DNA of 64,000 bases from Thamnaconus septentrionalis. Lineage: Eukaryota > Chordata > Actinopteri > Tetraodontiformes > Monacanthidae. Below are positions 1 through 13,000 of this stretch, piece after piece. A program made the translations under genes and the position numbers. The DNA is taken from NCBI GenBank assembly GCA_009823395.1, contig CM020520.1:1673001-1737000 (forward strand), written 5' to 3'. The number at the start of each line of letters is the position of its first letter. Within the stretch, counting starts at the first letter, position 1. The notes beneath the pieces are model-generated. The model ran no database searches and was not told the DNA's origin. It was given only the letters and a program-made list of their open reading frames with translations.

Positions 1-431
1 GCTCTTCTTCTGAGATGACTCACCACTAACTTGTTTCCTCTCGCCAGAGGTCAGAAAAGACAACAGCAGGCATCTACACAAAGTCACAAGTTACTCACAG
101 TGCCAAACATATTAATCACACAAATTTAAAACAAAGAAACTCATTCACTCACACTACTAGAAACCCCATGGCTGGTGCTACAGTTGTCAGTCAGGGAAGC
201 AGGAAAACTCCTCTTTAGCTCCTTCAGTTCCTACCAATCCCAAACAGCTAAAGTGGCCAGACAGTGGAGCTCTGAGGAGCACCTGGACCTCTTGAGAGCT
301 TCCAGGCCCATCCTGCTGATGAACGACCACCAGGTGTGAGCAATGGGAGACAGGTGTGTCTGTCATCAGGAGACCAGGGTCAGGTGCGTCAGAGGAGGGG
401 CTTAACTTCAGGCTTCTGTGTTGGTCACATG

Positions 432-462
<31 letters not shown>

Positions 463-792
463 TCTCGGCAGCTTATGACGTCAGCAGCAGCGGCTTCACC
501 AGGTTCCCCTGAACTACAGATCTAATGCAGAACTACAATTCCCATCAGCAGCTAAATTACACAACGCCGACCACTTCCCCCGAGGTGCACTTTCAACATA
601 AGAGCACCGAGGCACTCCTCCAGCTGTGGGAACCGGGGCCAGGACGCGAGCGCGAGTCTGGGCCTTTATTTTGAAAGGGAGGCGGTCGTTCCCAAGCCCG
701 ACCCTGCCTGCCGGGACCACCGGGCACACGGGGAGCCGTCAGTCCATCCGTCCGTGGTGCAATCTGCGCAGGGACCGGCTGGACAGGACGTG
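1..792. other. Upstream region and CpG-rich promoter of nceh1
   Basis: About 620-1020 is GC- and CpG-rich and runs into the first nceh1 exon, so it is the likely promoter and 5' UTR. No TATA box was recognised. A frame open from about 150 to the stop at 337-339 contains the string KVARQWSSEEHLDLL after an AG at 246-247. It could be the last exon of an upstream gene leaving the window, or chance; I do not recognise it. The rest shows no gene. Confidence 0.4.
434..461. repeat. (TG)n microsatellite
   Basis: A pure TG dinucleotide run of about 28 bases upstream of nceh1. Confidence 0.9.
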
Positions 793-3521
793 ATGCGGCT
801 CCGTGTGCTCGGTGCCGTGCTGCTGTCGGCGGCCGCCTACTACGTGTACCTGCCGCTGCCGAGCGGCGTGGCCGAGCCGTGGAAGCTGATGCTGCTGGAC
901 GCGCTCTTCCGGAGCTTTACGCATGCGGTGAGGCTCGCGAGGAGGGAGGGACGGAGGTGGGCGCGCAGGTTGATGTGCTGGTGGGTCGGCCGGACCCCCG
1001 GGCGGGCGGAGAAGAAACACACAATGTTATTGGCGGAGCGTCAGACAGGTGTGAGCGGCAGTAATGGAGTGGAGCTTCCTTTCATGATGGCACTTCAGAG
1101 CAGGAAAGAAAAGTGGAAACTTTTCTAATATTCCCTGGAATATGGTTTAAGCGTGAAGATGTGACATCATTGTGTTTTTGCAACAACTGACAGGTTGGTG
1201 TGGCTTTGGAATAAAGTTCAGGTTGGAGGATAACTCAGATAAATCAGACACTTTAAACAAAGTTCAATGTAATTGGAAAGTTTTGGCATATTTTCCACAA
1301 ATCTAGAGAACTTTCCACCACCAGCGTGTAGGCAACACTGTCACTGAGTGTTCTTCAAGTGTCCTCATACTTTGGCCTGAGTGTGAAGACATTGGTCTCT
1401 GGAGCTGCTCCTCCTCACAGCTCCTCCCTGCACCTCCTGACCTGCCAGTCTGGAGCAGAACAGGTTCTCACACCCTCACTGCCCTTTGCATCAACACCGG
1501 GAGACTTTTCAGGAAAAACCGGCACCGCTGATCAGTCTCAGGGCCTTCAGGTTTCCTGTCTTGGGCTGTTTGTTCAACTGCCACACATTTACACCCCCCA
1601 AGTGTTAACAAAACCCCCTATATGATAGAGAGATATAATCCAGGGAGGAGGATTGTGAAAACTGTCTCCTGTGATCATCTTGTTCATGTTTCTCCAGAGC
1701 GACGTGGCTCACGCCCTGGGCGTGTGCCACCGGGTGCACCTGCTGAAGCGGGTGGTGTCCTGGGTGGAGGTGATTGAGCCCCACTCCAGCCACACCCTGC
1801 TGGTCACCGACTCCACGCTAGGGGGCGTGCCCACCCGCATCTTCCAGCCCGTGGCGGGCGGGCAGCGGCTGAGGCGGGGCATCGTCTACTTCCACGGGGG
1901 AGGCTGGGCGCTGGGCAGCGGACGTGAGTGCGAGCCGACTCCTGACTGACTTGAATGCATCGCTGCTTCGCGCTCCCGCTGCAAAAAAATGACGCTTGAT
2001 CTCCGACTCATCCCGATCTGCTGCAGGGATGCGATCGTACGACCTCCTCTGTCGGAAAATGGCAGAAGATCTGGACGCAGTGGTCATGTCTGTGGAGTGA
2101 GTTCTGCCCCCTGGGATCCAATATGGCTCCCATTCATTGCAATGAACGGATGAGAACTAGATTAGAAGACTTTATTGTTAGTTTACATTGCACCGCAAAG
2201 TTTTGTTCAGTTCTCCTCAGTAGTTGTTAACCCAACGCCAAACACCCAAAAAGTTTTTGGCTTGTGCATTGTGCGGCCCCATAGAGCATCTCACACTTCA
2301 CACCACGTCTGTTACTCCCATGATGCATCAGAACACATCAGCCAATCAGAAGGAGACACAGCAGCACCTACAACACCGTGAAGTCACACTGGGAGTATAA
2401 AATTGTTTCTGGCGATTTTATGGCCTTTATAATTTTTATCTAAATATTAAAAGTCCAATGTCTTAAAAATCTGCAATACAAAAAGATTTGGTATGAACCA
2501 TGTCTCAGGTTAAAGGTCGTCCACTCAGCTGTTTCACAGCTGTTTCTTGTATTGTGATCAGATGGGGGAAAATGCTTTTTGGGCCAGATGGGGTTTTGGG
2601 GCTGCAGTACTATGAGTGACCACTGGGAAAAACTGCTGTGCTGCCATATTGCCAGTCTGCTAACCTGTGGAACTCTGCCCTGGTTGCTTCGCTGCCAGCT
2701 ACCGACTGGCGCCGGAGGCCGTCTTCCCCGACCAGTACCACGACGCCCTGGCTGCCTCGCGGGCCTTCCTGTCCTCCCGGGTGTTGAAGAGCTACAGCAT
2801 CGACCCCCAGCGGGTGTGCGTGTCCGGGGACAGCGCTGGAGGGAACCTGGCGGCCGCCGTGGCCCAGGAGGTGAACTTTGTGTTAAGCTAAAAAGCTAAA
2901 AAAAAAAAACTATGGTTAACTCCGATGAGATTATACACAAGGCATAACACGCTCATTTTTTTTAAGATCACATTTGAACCGCAAGCCGTTTGTCCACTGA
3001 ATAAGTGGGTCTAGATCAGGGGGAGCAAACTGCTTAACTGGTGGGGTCACAGTGGGTTAAGGAGCCGGAGCAGCAGCAGATGGATGGAGTGTTTTGGTGA
3101 GGAGGAAACAATCTATCATGGGATATGTAGAAAACATGTTGCTTTAATGTCAAATTGAAAATGAAGCAAAGCAAAGTTGCAACCAAATCAGTGTCTTTGA
3201 AGGCCCACCAGGGTGTTTAGCTCTTTATTCAAATGACTCTGAAAACACTGGAAAAATGGATGAAATACAGCTATTGTATTAATTACTTACCATTAAAATC
3301 ATTTCCTCAAATTCAGCTGACCGGATTAAAAAGTTGAACGGCCTGCTTATGGCCCCCAGGCCGTAGTTTGCCCCAATCATAATACAGAAGATCATCAATG
3401 CTCTCTTTGTGTTCATTTGGTTTCACACTTGCTATTTAGGTCAAGCGGGCTTCATGATGACTTTTATTGTATATACACTTTTATTCATGTATTTATGAGA
3501 AGATCAATGACCCCCCTTGAG

Positions 3522-3577
<56 letters not shown>

Positions 3578-4183
3578 CTGGGCTCTGACGACTCGGTGCG
3601 GGTCAAGTTTGCGGCCCAGGCGCTGATCTACCCGGTGCTGCAGGCGCTGGACTTCCACACGCCGTCCTACCAGCAGAACCAGGCGGTGCCCATCCTCTAC
3701 CGCCCCCTCATGGCCCAGTTCTGGCTGGAGTACCTTGGCGCCGAGGCCTCGCTGGCGCCGCAGCTGCTGGCCAACAACCACAGCGGCGCCCTGGACGCCA
3801 AGCTGGACTGGACCCGGCTGCTGCCGCCGGCCCGCAGGAAGCACTACCGCCCGTCCTGCGCGGGCGCGCCGGGCTCGCCGCGGCTTCTCCTGGACCAGGT
3901 GCCGCAGCTGCTGGACGCGGCGCGGCGGCGCCTGCTGGCTGAGGAGGCGGTGCTGCGGCGCACGCCGCGCCGGGCCTTGGTGCTGACCTGCGAGTTCGAC
4001 GTGCTGCGGGACGACGGGCTGATGTACGGACGCCGCCTGCAGGACGCCGGCGTGGCCGTGACCTCGGAGCACATGGAGGACGGCTTCCACGGCTGCATGG
4101 TCTTCGCCTACCTGCCCATGATGTCCAGCGTGGGCCGCCGCAGCATGGAGAGCTACATCCGCTGGCTGGACCACAACCTGTAG
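793..4183 (+). CDS. nceh1: Neutral cholesterol ester hydrolase 1 (AADAC/HSL family), complete
   Basis: Five coding exons: 793-927, 1698-1923, 2027-2096, 2699-2870 and 3578-4183. They join in frame to 402 codons plus TAG, close to the roughly 408 of human NCEH1. The start is the ATG at 793, followed at once by a hydrophobic signal-anchor ([18 protein letters not shown]), which fits a type II ER membrane protein with a lumenal catalytic domain. Visible family motifs are the oxyanion-hole HGGGW in exon 2, the nucleophile elbow GDSAGG in exon 4, the acid Asp in EFDVLRDDG and the catalytic His in DGFHGC in exon 5. [16 protein letters not shown] is typical of NCEH1 rather than AADAC. The family hydrolyses cholesteryl esters and acetylated ether lipids. 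The last intron ends in a (TG)n tract only 3 bases before its AG. Next to tnfsf10, as in mammals. A teleost a/b copy cannot be distinguished. Confidence 0.92.
2111..2390 (-). repeat. Dispersed non-coding repeat, copy 1 (in nceh1 intron 3)
   Basis: On the minus strand this stretch shares blocks with 18250-18430: a core around GTTCTGATTGGCTGATG preceded by GTGCTGCT, and an end block ATTGCAATGAATGGG followed by CCATATTGGATCC. Spacing and internal sequence differ, so these are old copies of one short interspersed element. No coding potential was seen. Family not identified. Confidence 0.5.
3524..3574. repeat. (TG)n microsatellite abutting the nceh1 last-exon acceptor
   Basis: About 50 bases of TG run directly into the CAG acceptor before 3578, leaving no normal pyrimidine tract. 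Confidence 0.9.
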
Positions 4184-4790
4184 GTGGCGCTGGTTTTCAA
4201 GGACCAGCAGCAGCAGCCAAACGGAAGTTCACTGCTGTAGTGGAGTCATTTTGTGTCAGGGGGTCGGAGGGTATATTTTTTTTTGTCTTGCTATTGTGGT
4301 GTGTAGCAGCACAGAGATGTGAGATGTTTTTGGGGATGAAGCCAGGAGAGGCCAGACGGAGGTGGTTTGGACAGTGAGGATCTGGCCAGGAGGCCTGCAG
4401 GAGCAGCAGACGGCAGTTTTGATGGATGTGCTGAAAGAGGACGTGGAGTCGACGGGTGTCCAGAAGAGAAGCTGCAGATCTACAAGCAGGTCCTGGTCCA
4501 GAGAACATCCAGAGCTGGAGGAGCCAAAACATCCCCCCAGAGGACCGGACAAAGATTCTCTCATGTCAAAAAAACTACCTATCAGCACAAACAATGCACA
4601 ATATCAGGGTAAATATAGAGAAATGTGTCATTATTTTTCTTAAGAAACAGGCAGAATTCAGGTCAGTGTTGCGTCTCAGTTTTCTGTCTTTGGCTGAGTC
4701 GCACAAACTGAGCAAAAACAAGTTTGGACTGAGCGGCCTGGAGATCGAAGTCCTCTGGTTATCGTCAGCTATTTACTCTCCTTACACACT

Positions 4791-4841
<51 letters not shown>

Positions 4842-5521
4842 CTACAAGTGTGCCAGAGTTCACATCTGTGTATGTTCACTGGATTGTGCAATAAGTGTCC
4901 ACGAGAGGTCGTCCGTCAGCCTCTGAGCGAGTGAGTCCACTTCCTGTTGACCGCCGTGCTGCAGGGCCGCTGCTCTGATAGCCCCCCCAAATCCCCAGCG
5001 GAGGATCGGGGGGCCCCCCCCTGCACAGGGGAGTGGGCGGGGGGGAACTGGTGGGGGTGTGGCCTCAGAGTTTCAGGGTTTCCATGAAAGTGGGAACATA
5101 AAGATTTAGAACGTGTGAATGAGTCCCGAGTGCTGCACTGTGTTTAAATGTCACATACTGAATGTCTGACTCACACTGTTTTAATATAAATCAACCTGTT
5201 GTGATTTTAATTGTTGTCAATTTCTTTTGTGTCTTTGTCTTTGTGTGCTGGAGGGGGAGGCGGCAGTCGTGCGACTGGTCGTGTTGTTGTTGTAATCAAA
5301 TCATCCTCCCTGTTTGTAGAATCACGCTGAGGCTAAAGTGTGTGATTGGTTTTGACCGCCGGGGGGCGCTGCAGGCAACACTGGAGCAGGGACCTTTTCC
5401 TGATTTAAGTATGGATGATTTTTATATGTTTTTTAATGACCACAGATCAGTAGCTGTATTTAAAAAAAAATTAAAAAAATCAAAGTATTATTTTCAAGAC
5501 CGTTTGTCTCCCACTGGGTGA

Positions 5522-5527
5522 AATAAA
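5522..5527 (+). promoter_or_regulatory. Candidate nceh1 polyadenylation signal
   Basis: AATAAA, the first canonical hexamer found after the nceh1 stop, about 1.3 kb downstream. Confidence 0.45.
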
Positions 5528-6426
5528 GCTCCCTGATCGACCCGCTGGTGTCTGATGTTGTGTGTCCTCTCACACCGACCGCTGCTGACACACACTTCCT
5601 GCTGTTTATTTGCTTTAACACGGTTTATTACAATTTCTTTGCATTGCACATTATTTTTAACATTATTACATTACATTATTGTATTGATTTAGTGAACCTT
5701 TATTGACATCATTGTTCATGATTCATGTTTGAGATTTCCAGGCCTGGATCTCGGACTCCCCAGACACACTAGGTGGCGCCACCTCATCCCTCAGTGGGTG
5801 CCGGGCTCCCTGCAGCTGGTGTGAATGAGCGGAAGATGTGAGCAGAGTCTTTTATTGATTTGGCCCTTTCTCAGCACTTTCATCTCCGATTTACGACACT
5901 CGTAAAATTCCATGTAGTGTGACAGATTTACTGACCTCGGCCGATTCCAATCCTGGGATTAAGTGGTTTGCAAGTGGAGCCGGGGCGGCAGAGAGGCATT
6001 CTAACACGAACTAAAGAGGCCTCCATCAGTCCCGCCTGTGGTTTCCCCGTCCGTTTAACATCTCTGTCCTCCCTCCGTTGCTTTCCCACAATGCACCCTG
6101 TTGCCCATAATGCACTCTGTCCTGCGCAGCTCTCCAAGGTTGAAACATTCTAAGAATTAAAACTGACATTGTCTGACTTGCAAAGATTAATTAAAAAAAA
6201 TGATTTGGCTGACAATGCTGGGTGCCAGGGCTGTGATTGGTCACTTATCTTCCTCTATGCCACTGTTTTTCCAGACACGTCTGCCCCCCCGCCACCAAAT
6301 AACACACACACACACACACACACTCACTCCCACTCCTTCCTCATGTGTTTGTAACAACTTACAATAACAACACGGCGCTCTTCGCTCATCAGGTGAAGAC
6401 AGAGACCAGGGAGCAGGATGACCTCG

Positions 6427-6459
<33 letters not shown>

Positions 6460-7085
6460 TGTGTGTGACCCTGCCAAGGCCTGGGTTCCCCCCCACCATT
6501 AATCAGCGGCTGCAGAGACGATAGTTTGCTAGAATAACAGGAGGAGGCGGAGGGGAGGGAAAACACGGCGCTGAGAATGTGAGAGAGACGGCGGAGCGCT
6601 GGGGAATTCATCAGTGTGTGTGTGTGCGTGTGTGTGTGCATGTGTGAGAGTGTGGGTTGTCATTATGTGATTTAAAAAAGTCATATTGTTCACGTCTTCC
6701 TGAGAGACGGGGGAGGAGGGGAAGAGGTTGGGGGAGGACAGAGAGAGATTAGAGCGGTGTGTGTGTGTGTGTGTGTGTGTGTGGCTCAAATGCAACTTGA
6801 TGAACCTCGGGGTCGCGTTCAAACGGACCAATCAGGCTCCTCCTCTAGCATCGAAGCTGGTTGGTCACTGCATGAGGACTTCTGTTGGTAGGCGTGGCCA
6901 CACACACATACAGTGTTTCTAGGGGCCAATCAACAGCAGAAAAACCCTCGGCATCAACGAGGACCTTTCGACCCTGTTCACACCCTCGGAGGACTCTGAT
7001 TGGTCCTGTCAGACTGGGCTCCACACTTAATTGATTCCAGTCTTTTTGGAAGATCTTTATCTTGCAGCAGAGCTCACACTGCTCA

Positions 7086-7344
7086 GGTCCTCCAGTGGTC
7101 CTGTGATGGTCCTCTGATGGTCCTCTGGTGGTCCTCTGGTGGTCCTCCAGTGGTCCTCTAGTGGTCCTCCGGTGGTCCTCTGGTGGTCCTCTGGTGGTCC
7201 TCTAGTGGTCCTCTAGTGGTCCTCTAGTGGTCCTCTGTGGTCCTCCGGTGGTCCTCTGATGGTCCTCTGATGGTCCTCTAGTGGTCCTCTAGTGGTCCTC
7301 TAGTGGTCCTCTGATGGTCCTCCGATGGTCCTCTGGTGGTCCTC
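7086..7344. repeat. 12-bp minisatellite
   Basis: About 21 tandem copies of a 12-base unit close to GGTCCTCTAGTG, varying mainly at two positions (CTAG, CTGG, CTGA, CCAG). No coding role seen. Confidence 0.9.
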
Positions 7345-8199
7345 GCCACCAGCCCCGCCAGTCTCTAATCAGTCCAAGCTGCGGCTGCTGCTGTTGTTGT
7401 TGTGCTCTGTCGGGATCGCGCTCTCATTAATGGTCCACATTTCGTCCGCCCCTCGTTTCACAGAGGAGGGATTCCAGGTGAAACAGACGCCCGAGTGCTG
7501 CCAAAAACCAAAGAAAAAAAAGAAAACTCATAAAAGAAGAATGAGCATCGCGCCGACGGATTGCGCCTGGTTCCCATTACGGCACATGAGTGTCGTGTCA
7601 GAAAACTGGCAGGGCAAGGTGCTGATTTCTGAATGTTTTCTAGTCTCTGCTGTGAACACGCAGCGCCTCGGGTCGCCGTGTGATCGGCGGTGGGCAAGGT
7701 CAGAGGTCGGCGGGCTGCACAACCACTTTTTTATGGTTCAATTGTTCACATGTTCAGTGAAAGAAATAAACCCAGCAGCGCCCTCCTGCTCCTGCCGCAG
7801 CAAATGATGATTAGCCATGATGACAGGGTGGAGCTGGTGAGCCTTCACAACAATAGAGATCCATGTGAGTGTGACAGTGTTTGCTGTTGTTTTTTGGTTG
7901 TGGGCTCAGACGTTGATGTGATTTAAAGGCCCTGCAACGCTACTGCGGCCGTTTAACTCTGAGAGTTTGCAGAGCGAAAACAAAGAGAATGAGGCAGCGA
8001 AAAAGGAATGAGGGGAGTGGGAGACAGAGTTTGGTGGAGGAAGGCGACCGAGGGAGGGTGTGTGTGTGTGTGTGTGTGTGGTGGTGGGGGGGGGTGGTGC
8101 TTTGCAGGGGGGCGGCGAGGGGACCCAGAGGGGAGTCGCCCGGCTCTCTTTTCTTTCGACTCTGTCAAAACTTGGCAGGCGCCCAGAAAACACACTCTG

Positions 8200-8241
<42 letters not shown>

Positions 8242-9802
8242 AGGAGTACTGAGGACTGTCAGGGACCCCCAGCAAGGCCTGCAGTGCAGTGGAGAGCACC
8301 GACGTAGCCCCCCCTCACCCTTCCTCCCCGGGGGAGGGGTTGCGGGGGAGGGTGGTGGTGGGGGGGGGGGGCGAGGCTGAGGGTCCAGATTGAGGCCAGA
8401 TGTTGCGGAGACTCGGGACCGAGGGGTCCGACCACGTCGCGCCGCAGCGACGGGTCGTGTTGCTTTCCAGCCCGGCACAAAGTTTTTAACGACCGTCTTG
8501 AAACAGTTTTCAGGGGCTGACGGACGGCGTCGTGCTGTTACTGAGCGCGTGCAGTGCAGCGCAGTGCAGTGCAGTGCAGCTTGACTCCGACAAGTCAAGT
8601 CCCAGTGTTGACAGGCAAGGCGGCGCTCGTCAATTGAGAGGGAAACGTCACCCTGCGAGCACCAGGGGGAGCTCCACTCCGGCGGCAAAGGTATCAGGGT
8701 CCGACCTTGAGTGACCTTGAGTCTGACTCGTCTGCCTGCTGTTTACCGACTTCTTTTTGTGTTTTGAGTGTTTCTGCTGAAAGAAGGATACAGATAGGAA
8801 CACACTCAGCACAACAAGGCCGAGGATTTGAACCGAAAACTGCGTCTTGTCTCTGTCATCACCTCCTTTAACCACGACGGGTCATGTGACCGCGATGATG
8901 TTTGGTCTCCTGCTTCTCGCCGCCAGACTTTTCAGCCCCGTACGAAGGAAAAACACAGCATATTTTGCTTTCTGATAAGAAAAATAAATCCATTAAAGTG
9001 CCATCAGTCAAAAGAAAAGAAGAAGAAAGAAGAAGTCTGCTTCCAGTGCCAGGCAGCAAGATATAGCGCCACCACCACCAGTGTATCTCCCCTCTCCACA
9101 TACCACACGTCACGGGAGAAACATGGAGCGGATTAGACAAACTACGCAGAGAAGGTGGAGCTGAGCAGACAAACTTCCTGATGCTGGAGGTAAATCTGCT
9201 CCACTTCGGCTGAAAAAAAAGCATTTTTCAGAGTTCTGACATGCATTAGCTGGAGCTGCTTCCTGTCCCAGGTGAGTGGCCACGCCCACAGCCGGCCAGG
9301 TGTTGTTGGCTCCGCCCCTGAGACCTCCGCGTTTCCCCTACGACGACAGCAGATTTAGCAGGAGGCTGGGAAAACAGAGGGCCAAGCGCGCCGTTTGTTT
9401 GGTAGTTCTGTCTGCACTCATATTAACAATTAATCACGTGACCTGCTTTGTGGGAACGTGCGGGCGCGCGCGGCCCAGCCAGGTCGGCCCGGTGCTGCGG
9501 CTCCTCCTGCCTGCAGATCTGCGTTTCTGATACGGAAGCTGACAAAGAGCTCGGCGGCTATCTGTGTTTTTCCAGCGCAGGGAGCGAACAATGAGTGAGG
9601 TCCGCAGCAGCAGCAGCAGCAGCGGCAGCAGCAGCCAGGGGAGAAGGAGTGGAGCTGAGGCAGTCCCGCCTCCTCCTCCTCCTCCTGGAGTGAAGGAGTG
9701 AGTCCTCTCTCTCTCTCCCTCTCTGCCATTGTTCCTGCAGCTCTGACTCGACGCGGGTTCGGCTGCCGGACGGACGCACGGAGGGACGGCGGCTGTGTCG
9801 TC

Positions 9803-10012
9803 ATGACGGGCTGCGGTCCGCAGCTCGGGGTGCTGCTGCTGCTGGCGGTGCTGCTGCAGACGGTGGTGGTCACCATCACCGTGCTGCACTTCACCGCCGC
9901 CCTCAACTCGGTGAGTCTCAAACTTTGCTTCCTTTTACTTGCCCCCCCCTCCTCCACTGGCTCGCTCGCTCGCTCGCTCGCGCGTGCCGCGAGGCTGAGC
10001 GTGCAAAGAGGA

Positions 10013-10070
<58 letters not shown>

Positions 10071-13000
10071 GCGCACTTCAACTGCGACTTCAAGTCTTTG
10101 CGCGAAAACCTTTGTTTCCGGCTTGTTTTTTACGCTTGTGGCAGTTTTTGCCCCCGAAGGAAAAAACAAACAAACCAAAAACAAAAGAAACTGTAGCGTG
10201 ACGAGGAAGTTGCAGGTCGCGCGACTAGATTGGCCAGATAAGCGCTCGCTCTTGCGCGCCGAACGCGCCAGGTGAGCGCGTGTTTACGGGAAGTGCTGCT
10301 GACTGGCAGCCAAGTGACGGAGCAAGAGGCCAAACACCTGCCCGCGAGCCAGCGGTGCTCAGCAGGGCACGCCCCCTTTTACGAGGGATCGAAGAACGGC
10401 GGTTGATTGGCCGTAAAGCTCATCACAAGTCACGTGTTCACCTACTTAAACATCCTACAGATGAGACCTGTGTTTATTTGAAAAAAGAGACACCTTTGAG
10501 TGTTGAGAAGGTGTCCAGCAGGGGGCAGCGGCCCCTCCTCCTCCTCCTGCTCCTCCACCACCTCCTTCTTGGTCGCTGCTGATTGGTTGTTTCCTTCCAG
10601 ATGAAGGAGACGTTCGCCAGGAGCAGCGTCTCCTGCCTGACGGGCAGCGCCGACCTGCAGAGCGTGACGGTGGTGCGCGGGGACCCCTGCTGGCAGGTCT
10701 CCCAGCAGCTCCACCTGCTCATCCAGAAGGTAGGAAGGAAGGTCAAAGGTCGAAGAAGGTCACGGGTTTATTCGGTTTGTTCTCCTCCACGTCTGCTCTG
10801 TTCTGCATCAAAATCCCCCCACACACCCAGTGGAGTCACCCCGCCCCTCCAGAACACACACACACAGACACACACACACACTTGGACTGCCAACAAATGA
10901 CAACACTGGAGCCAGCAGTTGGACTCCAGGCCATCTGACTCCATGGTACCTGTTAAAACTCCCCAGAGGCTCAGAAAAATGCAGAGAAATAATCTGAAGT
11001 TCTGGCACTGCGTTTCTCAAACATCAGCAGAGAGAGAGAGAGGGAGGTCTGTCTGCCTGCCTGCCTGTCTGCCTGCCTGCCTGTCTGCCAGCCTGTCTGT
11101 CTGCCTGTCTGTGGTGAGGGCGCCTCCCCTGGCTATCAGCAGGCAGAACCCTGAGAAGCCAAGTGAAACGATGGGAGTCGCTGTTTTCAGACGCACAATG
11201 AGCTCCTTCATCGCCCTCTAGATGTGATGCGATGCGATCCGGGTGGTTTAATCAGCGCAGGAATGCCTTCACCTGCCTCACACACACACACACACACACA
11301 CACAGAAACACACACTCATGTTATTATGTTTCTCCTCAAGTTCACAGGACAAACGCAACATTTTTGTCATCACTAGACGTGTTTCATTGGGTGTATTTGA
11401 CACGTCCACCTGGTAAAGAGCCTGAAAGGAAACACTTACAAAGGGGCGGGGCTTCATAATCTACTGGGACGATGATGATCATCAACGTGAATTCTTCTCC
11501 GAGAGAAGCCAGTTGGTAACCGCACGAGGCTTCCTGTGGGCTGGAGTGGGAGGGGCCTCACTTGTGATAACCTGGACTGATGTGTGTGTGTGTGTGTGTG
11601 TGTTCCCTCCCTGCAGTCCCTGTCCCAGCGCTACCAAACCCAGATTTCCTCGGCGGTCCGAGGTGAGAAGAGCTCACTAGCAGGAAGCAGGAAGGCGTTG
11701 GTCGGAGGGCGGGAACAGCAGGAACAGGAAGTTGTTTTTGATGGTGTGTGTGTGTGTGTGTTTTTCATTTCCTGCTTCTTGCTCCACGCCAGACGAGGTG
11801 TCCCGGGTGCTGCCCTCACTGGTGATGGCCGACAGGGCTTCAGCGCGGCCCAAAGTGGCGGCGCACGTCACCGGCAGCTTCGCCCCCGAGCTGGAGCAGC
11901 GGCAGCAGGATGGAGGAGGTGGGTGGAGCAGGAAGTGTGGCTCCGCCCCCTCCCAACTCCTGATCTCACCACTCTCTCTCCCTCTGTCAGTGTCGGCCGG
12001 CCGCCGCGTCCAGGGCCAGAAGATCTGGTGGTGGGAGGGCCAGAAGGGCCTGGCCTTCCTGCAGGACGTGCAGCTGGTGCAGGGCGAGCTGGTGGTGCTG
12101 CGGCCGGGCCTCTACTACGTCTACGCCCAGACCTACTTCAGACACACACACTCGCTGGACCACCACCACGGCGATGGCGAGGAGGAGGAGGAGGAGGAGG
12201 AGGAGGAGGAGGAGGAGGCAGAGGGCCGGGGGAGACCCCTGCTGCAGTATGTCTACAAGAAGGTAGGGGGCGCTCAAATTTTGAGGGTGATTTGATTTGG
12301 GGGGATATTTGTTGTTGGGAATTCATTTTTTCAGTCTTTTTAAACTGGAAACAAAGTTAAAAACAGAGGTGGTGTTGGGTAAAAGTACTCTGGTCAAAGT
12401 AAAACTACAGATTTAACTTCTCTCCTCAAGTTGAAGTAAGAAAGTCCAGCTTCTGACATTTATTAGTAAAAGTAAACATGTTTTTTTTGCCATGAATGAA
12501 ACAATACGTTCTTGATAATTGTGCAAAAATGAAACCGTTGTGACAGAATAGTCTGGACTGAACGGACCAGAGGTTAGAGGTCAAAGGTCTTGCATACCTC
12601 TCAATACTGTCTTTGCTTTGTTTTTCCAGCTTCAGCACAACCTAATTATAGTCATCAATAGTTGTCAGCAGTGAGCCATTATTGGATGTTGACACTTTTT
12701 ATAACAATAACCAAAGCTTTTAACACATTTAACTACAGAACAGCATAGTTCAAGTAGCTCCACTTCAAGCAGCAACACTACAAAAATATAACTGGTGAAA
12801 TACTTTGAGCATAATTTGTATCTTTTAAACAGAAAAAGTAACGAGCATGATTTTCCAATGTGAGGGGTAGAAAATACAGATATTTGTGCACAAATGTGGG
12901 AGGTAAAAGTAAGGTTGTCTCAATACTCAAGTAAAGTGAGTGAAAAATGCTGCAAAGTATTTGTACGTTATTACATTTTGTTTCAAGTCAGTTCTTTCAA

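Larger units (their letters stand above)
4184..9802. other. nceh1 3' UTR and nceh1-tnfsf10 intergenic region
   Basis: The nceh1 3' UTR probably runs to the AATAAA at 5522. Beyond it I see no supported exon. The stretch holds several (CA)n/(GT)n tracts (about 4795-4833, 6302-6325, 6428-6458, 6758-6782, 8060-8080, 8201-8239), the minisatellite at 7086-7344, and GC-rich sequence at about 8290-8480. About 9440-9802 is CpG-rich with short CAG runs and is the probable tnfsf10 promoter and 5' UTR. Confidence 0.5.

Noticed and set aside
5162..5521. 119-codon open frame ending at the poly(A) region after nceh1
   Set aside because: Low-complexity, AT-rich, no splice signals; better explained as nceh1 3' UTR.
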